Of a DNA stretch of 64,000 bases, positions 1-9,487 are shown piece after piece. Each line of letters starts with the position of its first letter. The first letter of the stretch is position 1. This DNA is from Bdellovibrio sp. NC01. Lineage in GTDB: Bacteria > Bdellovibrionota > Bdellovibrionia > Bdellovibrionales > Bdellovibrionaceae. The position numbers and the translations under genes are program-made. The stretch is taken from positions 744,001-808,000 of the forward strand of contig NZ_CP030034.1 of assembly GCF_006874625.1 (NCBI RefSeq), written 5' to 3'. Below the pieces are notes generated by a model that was not told the origin of the DNA, did not search any database, and saw only the letters and a list, made by a program, of their open reading frames with translations.

Positions 1-485
1 CAGGTGAAATCATTCGTACACGTACAGATGAATTAGGTATCCGCATCTCTGCTATCGAGAAAGAAAAAGCTGAAGTGCAAGAATCTGCACAAAGTGAAAT
101 TCTAATCTTAAAAGGCAATTTGCAATACAAAGAGAACGAAGTTGCCAAAGCTCGTATCAAAGTTGAAGAGCTTGAAACTCGACTTAAATCTGACTTTAAA
201 AAGATTCGCGTTCGCGAGAGAGAACTTGAAAATCGATTAGAGCTTTTGCGTGCTGAAAAAGCCGCGTTGGTTCGATCGAAGGACGAGTATATCCTCGACC
301 AAAAAAGAAAGATTGATCAGCTATCCCAAGAACTGGATAATTATCGCAAGAAGTGTCTTGAACTTAACAAGACCCTTGAGGCGAACCAAGACCAGTTCAA
401 ACGTACTGAACGTGCCTTACGTTTAGCTCTGACGAACTTAGAGGTCAAAGAGGAGAACCTCACGCCACTTAAGAAAGCAGAGTAG
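1..485 (+). CDS. Coiled-coil protein, 3' end only
   Basis: The reading frame is open from base 3 with no stop upstream, so the gene starts before the window. The visible 160 or so residues are almost entirely charged heptad-like sequence (many E, K, R, L), which predicts one long coiled coil. No signal peptide, membrane segment or catalytic motif is visible in this part. The stop lies 6 bases before the next gene on the same strand, suggesting co-transcription with the metallophosphoesterase. A structural or scaffolding role is inference only. Confidence 0.75.
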   Translation, partial: GEIIRTRTDELGIRISAIEKEKAEVQESAQSEILILKGNLQYKENEVAKARIKVEELETRLKSDFKKIRVRERELENRLELLRAEKAALVRSKDEYILDQKRKIDQLSQELDNYRKKCLELNKTLEANQDQFKRTERALRLALTNLEVKEENLTPLKKAE

Positions 486-491
486 AAACGT

Positions 492-1634
492 ATGGAGTCC
501 ACTGTCGCAGTAGAGTCCAGCGACGGCTCAGCGGTCGTCGCCAAACCCGCGCCAATTAAAAAAATCAAAGTCGTCGTCAGCGATTTGCATTTGGGCAAAG
601 GTCGTTTATTACCTCAAGGTGGTTTGAACTCCTTAGAAGAATTCTATTACGGCGAAAAGCTGGTGGAATTCATTCACTATTACTCCACAGGTATTTACAG
701 AGACTATGAAGTTGAGATGATCATCAATGGTGACTTCTTTAACTTCTTGCAGTGCGATTACAAAGGTCACTTCCTTTCAGTTATCACGGAAGCTGTGACA
801 CTGGAGATCTTGAAGGACATCGTGAAAGGTCACGAAAACGTTTTCAAAGCTCTGGCCGAATTCGCGGCAAAGCCTGGTAATAATATTACTTATATCGTCG
901 GCAATCACGATCAAGGCATGTTGTGGCCTGCGTGCCGCGCGTACTTGAATCAAGTTATTGGCGCGCCCGTGCGCTTTAAAAACATCGTGTATTTCTTTGA
1001 TGGCGTGCACATCGAGCACGGTCACATGCACGAAGCCGCGAATCGTATGGATCCCAAAAAATTCTTCTTAAAAAAGAATCTGGTTGAGCCCATTTTGAAT
1101 CTGCCTTTCGGTTCGCACTTCTTCTTGGAAGTCGTATTGAAAATCAAACAGACATATCCACACGTCGATAAGATTCGACCTTTCGGCAAAATGGTGCGTT
1201 GGGCGCTGGTTAATGAAACCATGACGATGGTGCGTGCGTTCTTTATGGCACTTGGTTACTTCCTTAGAAGTGCTTTTGTTAAGGACCCGCGTCGTCATTG
1301 GCCGATCAAACGAATCATCCAAGTCATCCTGGAAAGCGCGATTTTCCCTGATTTAAGTGAATCAGCGCGTAAGATTCTTAACGATGAGCGCGTTCACACG
1401 GTGGTCTTTGGCCACACGCACGTTTACCAGTATCGTCAATGGAACGAGAACAAAGAATATTTTAATACAGGAACATGGACGGAGCTGACTTCTTTGGATA
1501 TTGTGTCCCTAGGAAAAATCACGAAGCTTACGTACTGTTTAATCGAATACCCTGAAGACGGCGGACGCCCGCGCGGTCGTTTGAAAGAGTGGAAAGGGTA
1601 TCACCGTATTGAGGAAGACGTCGCTATCTCGTGA
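492..1634 (+). CDS. Calcineurin-like metallophosphoesterase
   Basis: A 380-residue cytoplasmic protein with the ordered metal-binding motifs of the calcineurin-like phosphoesterase fold: VVSDLHLG near residue 28 (DxH), NGDFFNF near 75 (GD), VGNHDQG near 138 (GNHD), HGHMHE near 175 and FGHTHVY near 308 (GHxH). The roughly 130-residue stretch between the fourth and fifth motifs, which includes hydrophobic helices, is longer than in minimal family members. Substrate cannot be told from sequence; relatives include UDP-2,3-diacylglucosamine hydrolases and nucleases. It follows the coiled-coil gene by 6 bases. A short hairpin (TCTCGC-TTTT-GCGAGA, 1643-1658) lies between it and pgi. Confidence 0.85.
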   Translation: MESTVAVESSDGSAVVAKPAPIKKIKVVVSDLHLGKGRLLPQGGLNSLEEFYYGEKLVEFIHYYSTGIYRDYEVEMIINGDFFNFLQCDYKGHFLSVITEAVTLEILKDIVKGHENVFKALAEFAAKPGNNITYIVGNHDQGMLWPACRAYLNQVIGAPVRFKNIVYFFDGVHIEHGHMHEAANRMDPKKFFLKKNLVEPILNLPFGSHFFLEVVLKIKQTYPHVDKIRPFGKMVRWALVNETMTMVRAFFMALGYFLRSAFVKDPRRHWPIKRIIQVILESAIFPDLSESARKILNDERVHTVVFGHTHVYQYRQWNENKEYFNTGTWTELTSLDIVSLGKITKLTYCLIEYPEDGGRPRGRLKEWKGYHRIEEDVAIS

Positions 1635-1682
1635 TTTGCGATTCTCGCTTTTGCGAGAGTGTAGACACATGGAGATATCACG

Positions 1683-2900
1683 ATGTTAGAAATCACTCAA
1701 TCCAGTCACCAAATTCCAAACGAACTTTTGCAAGCCTGCCAATCATCTTTGAAGCTTTTCATGGAAAGAAAAGAGATTGGCTTTCCGCAATTGGTTGAGC
1801 GCATTCAGTTGTGGCAACAATCGCACAAGCACGGTGCTGACTTCGCAGCCAAATTCAAAAAACTTGTCGTCGTCGGTCTTGGTGGTAGTTCGCTAGGGAC
1901 TCGTGTTATCGCGGAAGTGTTCAATTCTAAAAACATGTTCTTCGTTGATAACGTTGACGCTTTGGAATTTGAAACTTTGATTGAAGAGCTTGGCAGTCTG
2001 AAAGATGTTGCTTGGGCTTTCATCTCTAAAAGCGGGACAACGATCGAATCATTGTGTGCCCTTGAACTTCTTTTGCAAATCTACGAAGAAGAAAAATTAG
2101 ATCTTTCTAAGCACAGCATCGTGATCTCTGAAACAAAGGAAAGCTCGTTGACTCAATGGGCGCGTAAACATCAAGTTCCAGAGTGTGAAATTCCGCTGGA
2201 TGTTGGTGGTCGATTTTCTGTTCTTTCTCCAGTCGGTATGTTCCCGGCAGCGTTCTTAGGCCTGGATCTTGAAAAAATCCGTGTCGGTGCGAAGCGCGCG
2301 TTGTTGGATACAGCAACTGTGACACAAACGATGGCCCAAGTGATCATGAGCTACCAACGTGAAGAATGGATCACTTTGTTGTGGTCGTACAATTCACGCC
2401 TTAAAAACTTCGGCGGTTGGTATGCACAGTTATGGGCTGAATCACTAGGTAAAAACCAAACTCGCGCCGGTGGAGCAGCTCCACGTGTAAGCACACCAAT
2501 GGCTGCAATCGGTGCTTCTGATCAGCACTCGATCTTGCAGCAGGTGATGGAAGGTACGAAAGATAAGTTTGTGATGTTCATGCGCTCTGAAGAATCAGAA
2601 GGCGGATCACAAAAAATCCATAAAACACATTTCAAAGAAACAGCCGATCTTCACGGTCGCACAATGGGTGAGTTGCTGCGCGCCGAAGCTCTAGCAACGC
2701 AAGAGGCATTAAATCAAAATGGCGTTGCCACAATGACTTTGAAAATGAAGGCCTTGGACGAAGAAACTTTGGGTTACTTGTTCATGTTCTGGCAGCTTGT
2801 CGTTGCAGGAATGGGCGAATACCTAAAGATCGATGCCTTCAATCAACCAGGTGTGGAACTTGGTAAAGTCCTTGCGAAAGCAAAATTGAAACAGCACTAA
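1683..2900 (+). CDS. pgi: Glucose-6-phosphate isomerase
   Basis: Interconverts glucose 6-phosphate and fructose 6-phosphate in the cytoplasm. The 405-residue protein carries the sugar-phosphate-binding VVGLGGSSLGTR loop near residue 60, SKSGTTIES near 117 and the family C-terminal region including the TADLHGRTMGEL segment. It is shorter than the roughly 550-residue enterobacterial enzyme and nearer the compact bacterial form. A GGAGAT ribosome-binding site precedes the ATG. It is convergent with the ROK glucokinase gene, so the two steps that move glucose from maltodextrin into glycolysis lie side by side. Confidence 0.95.
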   Translation: MLEITQSSHQIPNELLQACQSSLKLFMERKEIGFPQLVERIQLWQQSHKHGADFAAKFKKLVVVGLGGSSLGTRVIAEVFNSKNMFFVDNVDALEFETLIEELGSLKDVAWAFISKSGTTIESLCALELLLQIYEEEKLDLSKHSIVISETKESSLTQWARKHQVPECEIPLDVGGRFSVLSPVGMFPAAFLGLDLEKIRVGAKRALLDTATVTQTMAQVIMSYQREEWITLLWSYNSRLKNFGGWYAQLWAESLGKNQTRAGGAAPRVSTPMAAIGASDQHSILQQVMEGTKDKFVMFMRSEESEGGSQKIHKTHFKETADLHGRTMGELLRAEALATQEALNQNGVATMTLKMKALDEETLGYLFMFWQLVVAGMGEYLKIDAFNQPGVELGKVLAKAKLKQH

Positions 2901-2940
2901 GACAGTTTGAGTAATTGAAGTGGTCTCTGAAAATGAGATA

Positions 2941-2970
2941 AAAAAGGGAGCGTGAGGCTCCCTTTTTTAT
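2941..2970. terminator. Bidirectional intrinsic terminator
   Basis: Stem GGGAGC (2946-2951) and GCTCCC (2957-2962) with loop GTGAG, flanked by an A-run on the left and a T-run on the right. It can therefore end transcription of pgi on the plus strand and of the maltodextrin operon (ROK gene last) on the minus strand. Confidence 0.9.
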
Positions 2971-2993
2971 GGTCATCAAAGATATTTTTCTGA

Positions 2994-3965
2994 CTAGGAT
3001 TTCTTTTGCGAATAAAGATGCGGAAGATATCCGGCACCTAAAACACCCGCGTGATTTTTTGACTTCGCAATTTCGATCTTACATTCGAACATTGGATTCA
3101 ATTGGCGAATCATTTTTGAATAGTTCGCTTTTAGTTCTTTCAGATACAAGTGCTTGATTTTAATCAAGCCACCGCTGATGAAGATCTTTTCTAAATTAAA
3201 CGTCAAAGACAGATCGTAACAAAGAGTCGCCAATGCCCACGCCATATCCGCATACAAAACGTTGTACTTTGGATCTTTAGATTCAACCAACTCTTCAACC
3301 GAATTGCCAGTGAAACCCATTTCACGAGCGCGACGTAAAAGTCCCGTTCCTGAAGCGATGCCTTCGACAGTGCAGTGGTGAAGTTTGTCTGGATTGTTTT
3401 TTAGTTTATTGAAGTCGGCAATCAAGTGACCACATTCAGAACCCATGCCTTGAGATTGGCACGGGAAGTGATTGAAGATGATGCCAGAACCGATACCAGT
3501 GCCGATGCTAACAACCGCGAAGGAAGCCATACCCTTAGCACCACCAACCCAGCCTTCAGCTAAAGCTGCAGCCGTCGCATCATGCTGGAAGAACACTTTG
3601 GTTTTGAAGCCTTGTTTGTTGATTTCTTTTTCTACTAGATCGCGAATTGGAACGATCTTCCAGCCTGGATAGTTCACAGGATTGATCAATTTACCTTCAG
3701 CCGCATTCAATGGACCGGCGCTCGCAAGGCCAATACCTTTAAAAACAGAAGCAGACGTTTCTTTAGGAAAACGTTTTTTAAAATCCAAAGCGATGTCGGC
3801 CATCAATTGAATCACGCGCTTCTGCGTTTTAGCTGCAGAGTTTTCGCGTTTCATGTCGACAGGAACTTTTACGAAGTCCAGCATTTCGCCTTTATCTGTT
3901 AAAAGCGCTGCTGCCAGTTTCGTTCCACCTAAGTCAAAACCGATCGTATAAGTTTGTTTTTTCAT
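2994..3965 (-). CDS. ROK-family glucokinase
   Basis: A 323-residue sugar kinase expected to phosphorylate glucose released from maltodextrins. The N-terminal phosphate loop FDLGGTKLA (about residue 10) and the GIGSGI glycine-rich motif (about 160) are clear, followed by the ROK segment ECGHLIAD with the GH pair. The usual zinc-binding CxCGxxGC cluster is not present in standard form: the corresponding stretch keeps only one cysteine (HHCTVEGIASGTG). The start overlaps the alpha-amylase stop by 4 bases (ATGA type), making it the last gene of the operon. Glucose is the likeliest substrate from context; fructose or N-acetyl sugars cannot be excluded. Confidence 0.88.
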   Translation of the reverse strand: MKKQTYTIGFDLGGTKLAAALLTDKGEMLDFVKVPVDMKRENSAAKTQKRVIQLMADIALDFKKRFPKETSASVFKGIGLASAGPLNAAEGKLINPVNYPGWKIVPIRDLVEKEINKQGFKTKVFFQHDATAAALAEGWVGGAKGMASFAVVSIGTGIGSGIIFNHFPCQSQGMGSECGHLIADFNKLKNNPDKLHHCTVEGIASGTGLLRRAREMGFTGNSVEELVESKDPKYNVLYADMAWALATLCYDLSLTFNLEKIFISGGLIKIKHLYLKELKANYSKMIRQLNPMFECKIEIAKSKNHAGVLGAGYLPHLYSQKKS

Positions 3966-5413
3966 AGTGCTTTTTTCTTCTGTGATGCAGTCGTGCGGTT
4001 TAAAAGAACCATTGCTGAGTAAGCTTGGATAACAACGTTGGCCTTACCCTGAGCATTCACTTCAATCATATTAGGACATGAATGAGTGTTCGGGTTGTAT
4101 GAAGCGCCAACGATATTGCAGTACTTGCCAGCAGGAAGACCGGTTTGGAATTCCTTTGGCAATTGATTGCCTGAAAAATTAATTGCAACAAAACCTTTTT
4201 GCCCACGACTGAAAGCAAGCTGATCCGTATTGTTGCTCCAGAAATTATTTACAACGAATGAACCGTCTGTTTGATTTCTGAAATCAACCATCGCTGCCAC
4301 TTCAGGCAAACGATGTTCACATGTAAACGGAGCTGTACATTGATTCTGTGAACTTAATACTGGCAAAGTGCGCAGTTGTTCATTCAGTGGGGGGCCGTCG
4401 TCATAATTCGTAAAATCATAACCCGTATAAACTTGTGGGTAACCAAACGGCCACGCCAACATGAAGATCTGTGCCAGGCGATACAGCTTTTGATCTTCGC
4501 TTGAGTACTTCAGGATGTACGGATCACCTGTGCGTTCAAGATCGTGATTCGTCACAAAGACAATCGAGTCATTCGAAGCCGGAAAGTTTTCTCCGATGTG
4601 TAGAAGACCGTCCATTTTTTTATCTTTGATGGCAGCACCCAAACGGTGAGCATAGTCGTACGCTGTCACGTCACCAATCGGCGTGTAATCAGCGTAAGAG
4701 ATCGGTCCTGCGGGATCATAGATCACTTCCTGATAAACGTAAGCAGAGCGTTTCAGCTGGCTCATGATCGCTTTTAAGTCTTTAGCAGGAATGTGTTTCG
4801 CAGCATCGATGCGGAAACCCGCAACACCCAAATCCAAAAGGTGATTTAAGTAAGCAGCGATGGTGTTTTGAACTTTTGAAGTTTCAGTTGCAAGATCAGC
4901 AAGATCGACCAATTCACAGTTTTGTAATTCGTAAAGGTCTTTGTAGTTCACGATGTCATCATTGCCATTGCGACCGCAGTGATGGAAATCATTGAAGTCA
5001 TAAATGCCAGGATAGTCATAGTGAGTGAAGCTTGTACCACCAACAGCAGTGCCACCAGGAATGCCTGTCATGTGATTGATGACAGCATCAGCGTAAATAT
5101 CAACGCCCGCTCTGCGGCAGCGTTTTACCATGTCGGCGAATTCGGCTTCGTTACCGCTGCGTGATTCGATTTTATAACTTGCGACTTGATAGCGTTCCCA
5201 CCACGGATGTTTTTCCCAAACGATGTGTTCATGTGGTGGCGAAACTTGAACGGCAGAAAAACCAGCAGGGCCCAGATACAATTCACACTCACGCGCGATA
5301 TCTTTCCACGGCCACTCGAACATCTGCACAAAAACGGTGCGTGGAGCGGCTTGCGCTGCAAAGCTTGCGAAGAACAGGCAGAAGATGGAAAGACAAAGGC
5401 TTAGCTTCTTCAA
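3962..5413 (-). CDS. Exported animal-type alpha-amylase (GH13)
   Basis: A 483-residue GH13 enzyme that should cut alpha-1,4 glucan bonds outside the cytoplasm. A signal peptide (MKKLSLCLSIFC...AAQA) is followed by the (beta/alpha)8 motifs DAVINHM (region I), GFRIDAAKH (region II, nucleophile D), a YQEVIYD segment (region III, acid E) and FVTNHDLER (region IV). The segments MFEWPW, GFSAVQVSPP, WWERYQ and RSGNEAEF closely recall animal and Streptomyces amylases. The position matching the third chloride ligand (Arg/Lys337 in animal enzymes) appears to be Gln (WPFGYPQVY), which suggests chloride independence. It lies 11 bases after malK and overlaps the kinase gene. Confidence 0.93.
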   Translation of the reverse strand: MKKLSLCLSIFCLFFASFAAQAAPRTVFVQMFEWPWKDIARECELYLGPAGFSAVQVSPPHEHIVWEKHPWWERYQVASYKIESRSGNEAEFADMVKRCRRAGVDIYADAVINHMTGIPGGTAVGGTSFTHYDYPGIYDFNDFHHCGRNGNDDIVNYKDLYELQNCELVDLADLATETSKVQNTIAAYLNHLLDLGVAGFRIDAAKHIPAKDLKAIMSQLKRSAYVYQEVIYDPAGPISYADYTPIGDVTAYDYAHRLGAAIKDKKMDGLLHIGENFPASNDSIVFVTNHDLERTGDPYILKYSSEDQKLYRLAQIFMLAWPFGYPQVYTGYDFTNYDDGPPLNEQLRTLPVLSSQNQCTAPFTCEHRLPEVAAMVDFRNQTDGSFVVNNFWSNNTDQLAFSRGQKGFVAINFSGNQLPKEFQTGLPAGKYCNIVGASYNPNTHSCPNMIEVNAQGKANVVIQAYSAMVLLNRTTASQKKKAL

Positions 5414-5424
5414 AGTTTAGGCTC

Positions 5425-6468
5425 CTAAAGGCGTTGATTCAGGCCCGTTTTTTTATCAAACAGGTGTGCCTTTGTCAGGTCGATCTTCAAAGGAACCGAC
5501 TGACCCGTGGAAAAATTAGCCTGTGAATCGACGAGGATTCTCACACTTTGGTTCCCTAACTGACCGTGCAGCATTTGTTGGCCGCCTAAATTTTCTGACA
5601 GCTCGATTTTAAAGCTACCTAATTCCACTTCATTCTGGGTTAAAGCGCCCTCTTTCACTTTAAAGGCTTCTGGGCGAACTCCCAAAACCTGATCGGATTT
5701 TTGGGCTTCAGACCATGGAAGTCTTTTCACGATATCGCCTTCAATGAAGTTCATTTCAGGGGAGCCAATGAAACTTGCGATGAACATGTTCTTAGGCTTG
5801 TGATAAATCTCGGAAGGAGTTCCCACTTGCTCGATCACGCCGTCTTTCAAAACAGCGATACGATCACCCATTGTCGTTGCTTCCATTTGATCATGTGTAA
5901 CATAAATCATGGTGCTTTTAAGTTGTTGGTGAAGACGTTTGATTTCCACACGCATTTGCGAACGAAGATGGGCATCCAGATTCGAAAGCGGTTCATCGAA
6001 TAAAATCACCGGCGTTTGACGAGTCAATGCACGCCCTAAGGCAACACGCTGACGTTGACCGCCAGAAAGTTCTTTGGGTTTGCGAGCCAGCAGGTGAGAG
6101 ATCTGCAAAAGATCCGCGATCTCTTTCGTGCGCGAAGAAATTTCTGCAGGATTCAGACCTTGTAGTTTCAAGCTGAAGCCCATGTTTTCTTCAACGGTCA
6201 TGTGCGGGTAAAGCGCATAGCTTTGGAATACCATTGCGATGTCACGGTTTTGCGGTTCGATATTATTAATGACCTTGCCTTCGATCTTAATCTGACCGGC
6301 ATCCAATGTTTCAAGGCCCGCAAGAGTACGTAACAAAGTTGATTTACCGCAACCAGAAGGTCCGACAAGAACCAGGAATTCTCCTGAAGAGATTTGCAGA
6401 TCAATTCCTTTAAGAATTTTTGCCGCGCCAAAGCTTTTTTCGCATTTTGCAAATTCAATTGAAGCCAT
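5425..6468 (-). CDS. malK: Maltodextrin ABC transporter ATPase (MalK type)
   Basis: The 347-residue ATP-hydrolysing subunit that powers sugar import. It has Walker A GPSGCGKST near residue 38, signature LSGGQRQRVALGRAL near 134, Walker B VILFDEPLSNLDA and the switch histidine in YVTHDQ, then a TOBE-containing regulatory domain from about residue 235 (VLGVRPEAF). The CUT1-type C-terminal domain is kept but the protein is a little shorter than E. coli MalK (371). It is separated from malG by 2 bases. Context with malG, the MalE-MalF fusion and glucanases supports maltose/maltodextrin rather than another sugar. Confidence 0.92.
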   Translation of the reverse strand: MASIEFAKCEKSFGAAKILKGIDLQISSGEFLVLVGPSGCGKSTLLRTLAGLETLDAGQIKIEGKVINNIEPQNRDIAMVFQSYALYPHMTVEENMGFSLKLQGLNPAEISSRTKEIADLLQISHLLARKPKELSGGQRQRVALGRALTRQTPVILFDEPLSNLDAHLRSQMRVEIKRLHQQLKSTMIYVTHDQMEATTMGDRIAVLKDGVIEQVGTPSEIYHKPKNMFIASFIGSPEMNFIEGDIVKRLPWSEAQKSDQVLGVRPEAFKVKEGALTQNEVELGSFKIELSENLGGQQMLHGQLGNQSVRILVDSQANFSTGQSVPLKIDLTKAHLFDKKTGLNQRL

Positions 6469-6470
6469 AA

Positions 6471-7289
6471 CTAACCCTTCACACTGCCCATCGTTAAACC
6501 TGAAACCAGATAACGACTGATACTAATAAACAAAATCAAAGCAGGAACGCTGACGATCAATGCGCCCGCTGCATACAAACCCCATTGCGTTGCAAGACTT
6601 GCCTGGAAAGAGCGAAGCCCCAACGGCAATGTATAAAGTTGTGGGTCCTGTAATACCACCGCCGCAATCACGTATTCGCTCCAGCTATTCATGAAGCTGA
6701 ATAAAGCCGTGATAACCAAAGCGGGTGATGACACGGGTAAAATAATTTTCGTAAAGATCATCCACTTTGAACAGCCATCCAACAAAGCTGCTTCTTCAAG
6801 CTCCTTCGGGATAGTGTCGTAATAGGCTTTCATCTGCCAGATACAGAATGGCAAAGCCGTCGACGAATAAATCACAAACAAGCCAATGAAGCTGTCGATC
6901 AAGTGAAGTTTAGAAAGAATCACAAAAAAAGGCAGCATCAGCATCGTCGCTGGAAACATCTGTGTCGTTAACAATGAAAACAACATCATATTTCTGCCAC
7001 GGAAACGATAGCGAGACAGCGCATAGGCGCTTGTCGATGCCAACGCCACACCAACAAAAGTCGTCACGGCACTGATCAACAACGAGTTACGCAGCCACAA
7101 CAAGAAATCCGTTTCCACAAACAAGGCCCAGAAATTCTTTAACGTTGAATTCGGTCCAATGATTTCCAGTGACTGCGTTTGGAAAGCGTTGTCACCACGC
7201 AAAGAAACTGAAATCACATAAAGGATTGGATACAACGAAAACGCTGCAAACAATAAAATGCTAAACCAAGCAAAAGCTTTTTTAATCAT
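6471..7289 (-). CDS. malG: Maltodextrin ABC transporter permease (MalG type)
   Basis: A 272-residue inner-membrane subunit with six predicted transmembrane helices. The permease coupling (EAA) loop is LEEAALLDGCSKWMIFTKIILP around residue 187, which contacts MalK, and the C-terminus ends SGLTMGSVKG, very like the MalG tail of other bacteria. The start codon overlaps the stop of the MalE-MalF gene by one base, so translation is probably coupled. Confidence 0.92.
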   Translation of the reverse strand: MIKKAFAWFSILLFAAFSLYPILYVISVSLRGDNAFQTQSLEIIGPNSTLKNFWALFVETDFLLWLRNSLLISAVTTFVGVALASTSAYALSRYRFRGRNMMLFSLLTTQMFPATMLMLPFFVILSKLHLIDSFIGLFVIYSSTALPFCIWQMKAYYDTIPKELEEAALLDGCSKWMIFTKIILPVSSPALVITALFSFMNSWSEYVIAAVVLQDPQLYTLPLGLRSFQASLATQWGLYAAGALIVSVPALILFISISRYLVSGLTMGSVKG

Positions 7290-9487
7290 TACTGAGTCTC
7301 CTTACGGTATTGCGCGCGCAAAGAGCTCAAGCCCCACACCACAAGAATCAAGAAGATCAACACAGACACGGAAGCTGCGTATCCATAGCGGTACAAGTTA
7401 AAGGCCGCTTTATAAACGTAGCTGACAAGAATGTGCGTTTGATCGCCCGGCTCGCCAGAGTTGGAAACAAGCCAGATCACGTTCAAATTATTAAATGTCC
7501 ATATAGAACCCAGCAATGCTGCTGGCGCCATCACTGGCAACAACAATGGCCAAGTGATGTGACGGAAACGTTGCCATGCATTCGCACCATCAAGCACTGC
7601 GGCCTCATACAACGAGTGTGGAATGGACTGTAAACCACCCAATGCTACGATCATCATGAATGGGAATCCCAACCATACGTTCGTAAGAATACAAGCGGTA
7701 AACGCCGTAAACGGTTGGCTTAACCACTGAACCGGAGAGAGATGCAAAAATTTTTGCAGGAAGATATTGATCGGGCCGTATTCTTGATTGAACAGAGCTC
7801 GCCACGTAAGTGCTGTGATGTATTGCGGAACCGCCCAAGGGATGATGAGCAAGGCACGCCAGAAACCTTTGGCTGGCATCACTTGGTTGATTACAACCGC
7901 CAAGAACACACCAATCGTCACGTGGAAGAATACGTTGACCACAGTCCAAATCACCGTCTTTAAGAACAACGAATAGAAACGTGGATCCGTCAGTGCGTTC
8001 ACATAGTGAGTAAAACCAACTAGCGACCAATCTTGGAAGGTGCGAAGGCTGAAGTTCGAAAACGAAATCGCGATATTATAGAAGAACGGGTAGATGATCA
8101 CCGCAAAGATGCCGATGAACGCTGGCAACATCATGTAGTAAGCGAAACGATTCGGACCTTGGAAGCCTTTGACGAACGCAACAAATGATTTTCTGAACGC
8201 AAAGATCGCCCACAAGATCAGAACCAGGAATAAACCTTTCAAGATCCATGCACCGGGGCCTGGTTCCAGAACTTCATTCATCTCGGTGATTTGTTTTTCC
8301 GCTGTGATCTGTGCACTTTCAGCAGCTGCTGTTGGCGTCGCACTGCCAGCCAAAACCTTTTGATATTGAATGCGTAAGCTATCCCAGATCGCGCGCACTT
8401 CAGGAACAATCGGCATCGGGTGACCAACGGCCATAATGTCTGAAGAGATCTTCAATAAAGGGTTGTTCTTCACAACATCAGATTCACGCGCTTGCAAGTT
8501 TGAAGGAAGAATTCCTACTTTTTCTGCAAACAACATTTGTACAGGTTGTGACGTCAGATATTTCAACAATTTCACCGCGGCATCATAATGCTCTGGTGAT
8601 TTCATGTTTACGTTTAAAGAATAACCTTTAGTTCCAACAAGCGGAGCCGGCCATTTACCTGTTGAAGAAATCATTGGGATGCGAGCGATGCCGAAATCAA
8701 CTTTCGCTTCTTTATAATCACCCCAAGACCAGTCACCATTGATCAACATCGCAGCTTTGTTACCTTTGAACAAAGCATTTGCTGTTTCATAGTCACATTC
8801 TTTAGGAATGATTTTATATTGATCGCGCAGATTTAAAATAAATTGGAACGTGTCACGCAAAGCCTTTGTGTTCAGGTTTGGTTGCGTGTCGTTCTTCATG
8901 AAGTCTTCGCCAAATGCCGGAATAAACGGGGCAAAGAAGAATGGCTCAGTATAATTAAATACCAGACCCCACTGATCAATCTTGCCGTCACCGTCTTTAT
9001 CGATCGTCAATTTTTTGCCCATCGCGATCAATTCATCAGAATTCGTCGGTGGGTTTGGCATCAACTTCTTATTATAAAGAAGCATCAAATGATTGCCGAC
9101 GCCGTCACCGATCATGAAGTGCTGATCGTGAAACTTTGGTGCTGCAAGTGGATCAAATTGCGTAAAGAAATCAGCGCCTAAGATTTCATCTAACGGACGA
9201 ATGATTCCCATTGTGGCAAACGGACCGATTTGATCGCTAGGACCGTAAACCAGCTCAGGACCGCTACCACCCATAGCTGCTGATTGATAACTGCTGCGCA
9301 GTTCTTCAGTTTCCCGATAAGTCGCTTGAACTTTAACGCCGGGATTTTCTTTTTCGAATTTTTCTAAGGCCTCTGCCAAAACTTGGCGATGGGCATAGAT
9401 CATTTGATGCCAGATGTGCACGCGAATTTCTTTCGCTTGCACGCTGACGGCAAATAGAAGGCTTAACAGGAAAAACAGACTACGCAT
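7289..9487 (-). CDS. malEF: MalE-MalF fusion: binding protein joined to permease
   Basis: A 732-residue protein joining two normally separate subunits. Residues 1-18 form a signal peptide, about 19-405 a type-I maltodextrin-binding protein (VHIWHQM start, EKENPGVKVQ), an extra membrane segment lies at about 414-431, and about 445-732 form a MalF-like permease (MLPAFIGIFAVIIYPF; EAA loop YEAAVLDGANAWQRF near 627). The frame is continuous with no internal stop or start signal, so it is a real fusion. Topology works: the binding domain is periplasmic, the extra helix brings the chain to the cytoplasm, and the permease follows. No separate malE is present. One-base overlaps on both sides (TAATG type) indicate tight coupling. 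Confidence 0.93.
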   Translation of the reverse strand: MRSLFFLLSLLFAVSVQAKEIRVHIWHQMIYAHRQVLAEALEKFEKENPGVKVQATYRETEELRSSYQSAAMGGSGPELVYGPSDQIGPFATMGIIRPLDEILGADFFTQFDPLAAPKFHDQHFMIGDGVGNHLMLLYNKKLMPNPPTNSDELIAMGKKLTIDKDGDGKIDQWGLVFNYTEPFFFAPFIPAFGEDFMKNDTQPNLNTKALRDTFQFILNLRDQYKIIPKECDYETANALFKGNKAAMLINGDWSWGDYKEAKVDFGIARIPMISSTGKWPAPLVGTKGYSLNVNMKSPEHYDAAVKLLKYLTSQPVQMLFAEKVGILPSNLQARESDVVKNNPLLKISSDIMAVGHPMPIVPEVRAIWDSLRIQYQKVLAGSATPTAAAESAQITAEKQITEMNEVLEPGPGAWILKGLFLVLILWAIFAFRKSFVAFVKGFQGPNRFAYYMMLPAFIGIFAVIIYPFFYNIAISFSNFSLRTFQDWSLVGFTHYVNALTDPRFYSLFLKTVIWTVVNVFFHVTIGVFLAVVINQVMPAKGFWRALLIIPWAVPQYITALTWRALFNQEYGPINIFLQKFLHLSPVQWLSQPFTAFTACILTNVWLGFPFMMIVALGGLQSIPHSLYEAAVLDGANAWQRFRHITWPLLLPVMAPAALLGSIWTFNNLNVIWLVSNSGEPGDQTHILVSYVYKAAFNLYRYGYAASVSVLIFLILVVWGLSSLRAQYRKETQ

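Noticed and set aside
7605-8030. A 141-residue minus-strand frame inside the MalE-MalF gene
   Set aside because: Same strand, different frame, no recognisable motif; the fusion protein reads through the whole stretch with conserved permease features.
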